From: Pseudomonadota bacterium
GTDB lineage: Bacteria > Pseudomonadota > Alphaproteobacteria > Rhizobiales > Devosiaceae
Assembly (NCBI GenBank): GCA_023427545.1
Contig: JAEZBF010000209.1
Coordinates: forward strand, 1 to 7,210
DNA length: 7,210 nt
Direction of reading: 5' to 3'
Part shown: positions 6,085 through 7,210 of the stretch, in pieces
Position numbering within the stretch: the first letter of the stretch is position 1
Layout: the number at the start of each line of letters is the position of its first letter
Notes under the pieces: generated by a model
What the model was told of the DNA's origin: nothing
What the model saw: the letters and a program-made list of their open reading frames with translations, nothing else
Database searches by the model: none
Made by a program: the position numbers and the translations under genes

Positions 6085-7210
6085 CTATTCGGCGGCCTTG
6101 CCGAGCGGCCGGACCATCTCCGGCACCGCGCCGGCGTGGACCTCGGGTTGGGCGACCTGGCGACCAAGCTCGTCGAAGGCAAAGTCGTCGACCCGGATGG
6201 CCTTTTCCGTCGCCAGGTCGGCAAGCCGGAGGACCGCTGCCTCCTCCTGCGTCAGGACTCCTGCCTGCACCGCATCGGTGATGGCATCGCGATCGTGGCG
6301 GCGCACGATAACGCCCTTCTTGACCGCTCTGACGAATTTGGCTTCGACCTCTTCCGCCTGGGTCACCTTGCGCAGCGCATCCTCGAGCATGCCGGTCGGA
6401 TCGCGCGGATCCTTGCTCTCGTAAGTGCCGGCGATCAGGCGGTCGCGGAAAGGACCGGGCCGCAGCACGGCGCGCGCGAGCCGGTAGTTGTGCCGATCGG
6501 CCGACGGCCGCGCACGCTTGCCGAGCGGGAACACCAGCGTCCGCATCAGCACGCGGAACACCACGTTGGGGAAGTTGGCCATAACCTCAGCGAAGCTTTG
6601 CTCGATCCGGGCGATGCAATCGCGCGCGATCGCGTCGACCACCGGCTGGTCGAGCTGCATGCGGCCATCATCCTCGTAGCGCTTGAGCGTCGCCGAGAGC
6701 AGGTAGAGATCGGAGAGGATATCGGCCAGCCGCCCGGAGAGCTGCTGCTTCCGCTTGAGGTCGCCGCCCAGATAAACGACTGTCCAGTCTCCCACCAGCG
6801 CGAACGATTGCGCATAGCGCGCGAGCTGGCGGTACCAGTGGGCCATTTCGTGCCCGACCGGAGTCGAGGCGAAGCGCCCCCCGCTGATCGCATGGAGGAA
6901 GCTGCCGGCCATGTTGCGCAGCATGTACGAGGTATGCCCGCCGAATGCCTCATCGAACGCCCGCACGCCGGCGCGGCGGTCAGGATCCTGGGCCGCCTCG
7001 ATCTCCTGGTAGAGGAACGGGTGGGCCCGCAGCGCGCCCTGCGCGAACGTGATCAGCGACCGCGTCAGGATGTTCGCACCCTCCACGGTGATCGCGACCG
7101 GCGTCGTCATGTAGCCCGAGAACAGGTAGTTCGAGGGGCCGTCCTGGATGGCGCGTCCACCATGGATATCCAGCGCGTCGTTCACCCGGTCGCGCATCGC
7201 ATCGGTCGTG
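6085..7210 (-). CDS. fadE: Acyl-CoA dehydrogenase FadE, C-terminal part (5' end outside window)
   Basis: Flavoprotein that oxidises acyl-CoA to trans-2-enoyl-CoA, the first step of beta-oxidation. About 375 residues are visible and the frame stays open to the right edge, so the ATG at 7197 is an internal Met and not the start. The fragment matches the C-terminal part of E. coli FadE (814 aa). DIHGGRAIQDGPSNYL corresponds to the DIVGGKGIMLGPSNFL stretch. PVAITVEGANILTR carries the Glu (codon 7083-7081) at the position of the acyl-CoA dehydrogenase catalytic base. The long helical FadE-specific C-terminal domain (DUF1974) follows, with LGGDLKRKQQLSGRLADILS, LYLLSATLKRYEDDGR, NFPNVVFRVLMRTLVFPLG and a final VDDFAFDELG. 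That domain is absent from the ordinary, roughly 380-aa acyl-CoA dehydrogenases. The gene ends in TAG at 6087-6085, 26 nt before fadJ, and is the most upstream gene seen in the fad operon. The N-terminal domain and promoter cannot be judged. Confidence 0.94.
   Translation of the reverse strand, partial: TTDAMRDRVNDALDIHGGRAIQDGPSNYLFSGYMTTPVAITVEGANILTRSLITFAQGALRAHPFLYQEIEAAQDPDRRAGVRAFDEAFGGHTSYMLRNMAGSFLHAISGGRFASTPVGHEMAHWYRQLARYAQSFALVGDWTVVYLGGDLKRKQQLSGRLADILSDLYLLSATLKRYEDDGRMQLDQPVVDAIARDCIARIEQSFAEVMANFPNVVFRVLMRTLVFPLGKRARPSADRHNYRLARAVLRPGPFRDRLIAGTYESKDPRDPTGMLEDALRKVTQAEEVEAKFVRAVKKGVIVRRHDRDAITDAVQAGVLTQEEAAVLRLADLATEKAIRVDDFAFDELGRQVAQPEVHAGAVPEMVRPLGKAAE

Noticed and set aside
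7195..7197. ATG as a possible start of a short acyl-CoA dehydrogenase-like gene
   Set aside because: The frame is open upstream to the edge, and the residues around the Met align with the middle of FadE, so it is an internal Met of a truncated gene.

Overview
The window is GC-rich, tightly packed bacterial DNA with every recognisable gene on the minus strand, so transcription runs from high to low coordinates. The protein families and codon use (third positions dominated by G and C) suggest a proteobacterium, most likely an alphaproteobacterium. This is inference: there is no rRNA or other phylogenetic marker here.

Right part (7210 to 2799): a fatty-acid beta-oxidation operon read in the order fadE, fadJ, fadI. 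The fadE gene (acyl-CoA dehydrogenase of the large FadE type) enters from beyond the right edge and only its C-terminal part is present. After a 26-nt gap comes a GTG-started fadJ (fused enoyl-CoA hydratase and 3-hydroxyacyl-CoA dehydrogenase), then fadI (3-ketoacyl-CoA thiolase), whose best start lies 2 nt after the fadJ stop. Together the three proteins cover all four steps of one beta-oxidation cycle.

Middle (2635 to 2798): a 164-bp gene-free spacer. Reading along the transcript it holds a near-perfect dyad just after fadI, a weak candidate promoter, and a second dyad over its candidate -10 box. It is the only plausible site here for a transcriptional break between the fad genes and the transporter genes.

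Left part (2634 to 1): an oligopeptide ABC transporter, oppA (periplasmic binding protein with a signal peptide) followed by oppB (inner-membrane permease). oppB is complete or lacks only its last one or two codons at the left edge. The 103-bp oppA-oppB spacer carries two strong stem-loops without a U-tract, which fits an mRNA-stabilising or attenuating element giving more binding protein than permease. oppC and the ATPase genes would be expected beyond the left edge.

I found no RNA gene, mobile element, CRISPR array, prophage piece or new defence or biosynthetic system. The content is ordinary core metabolism and transport. The points worth a second look are the shortened FadJ C-terminus, the structured spacers, and the side-by-side placement of the fad and opp genes.
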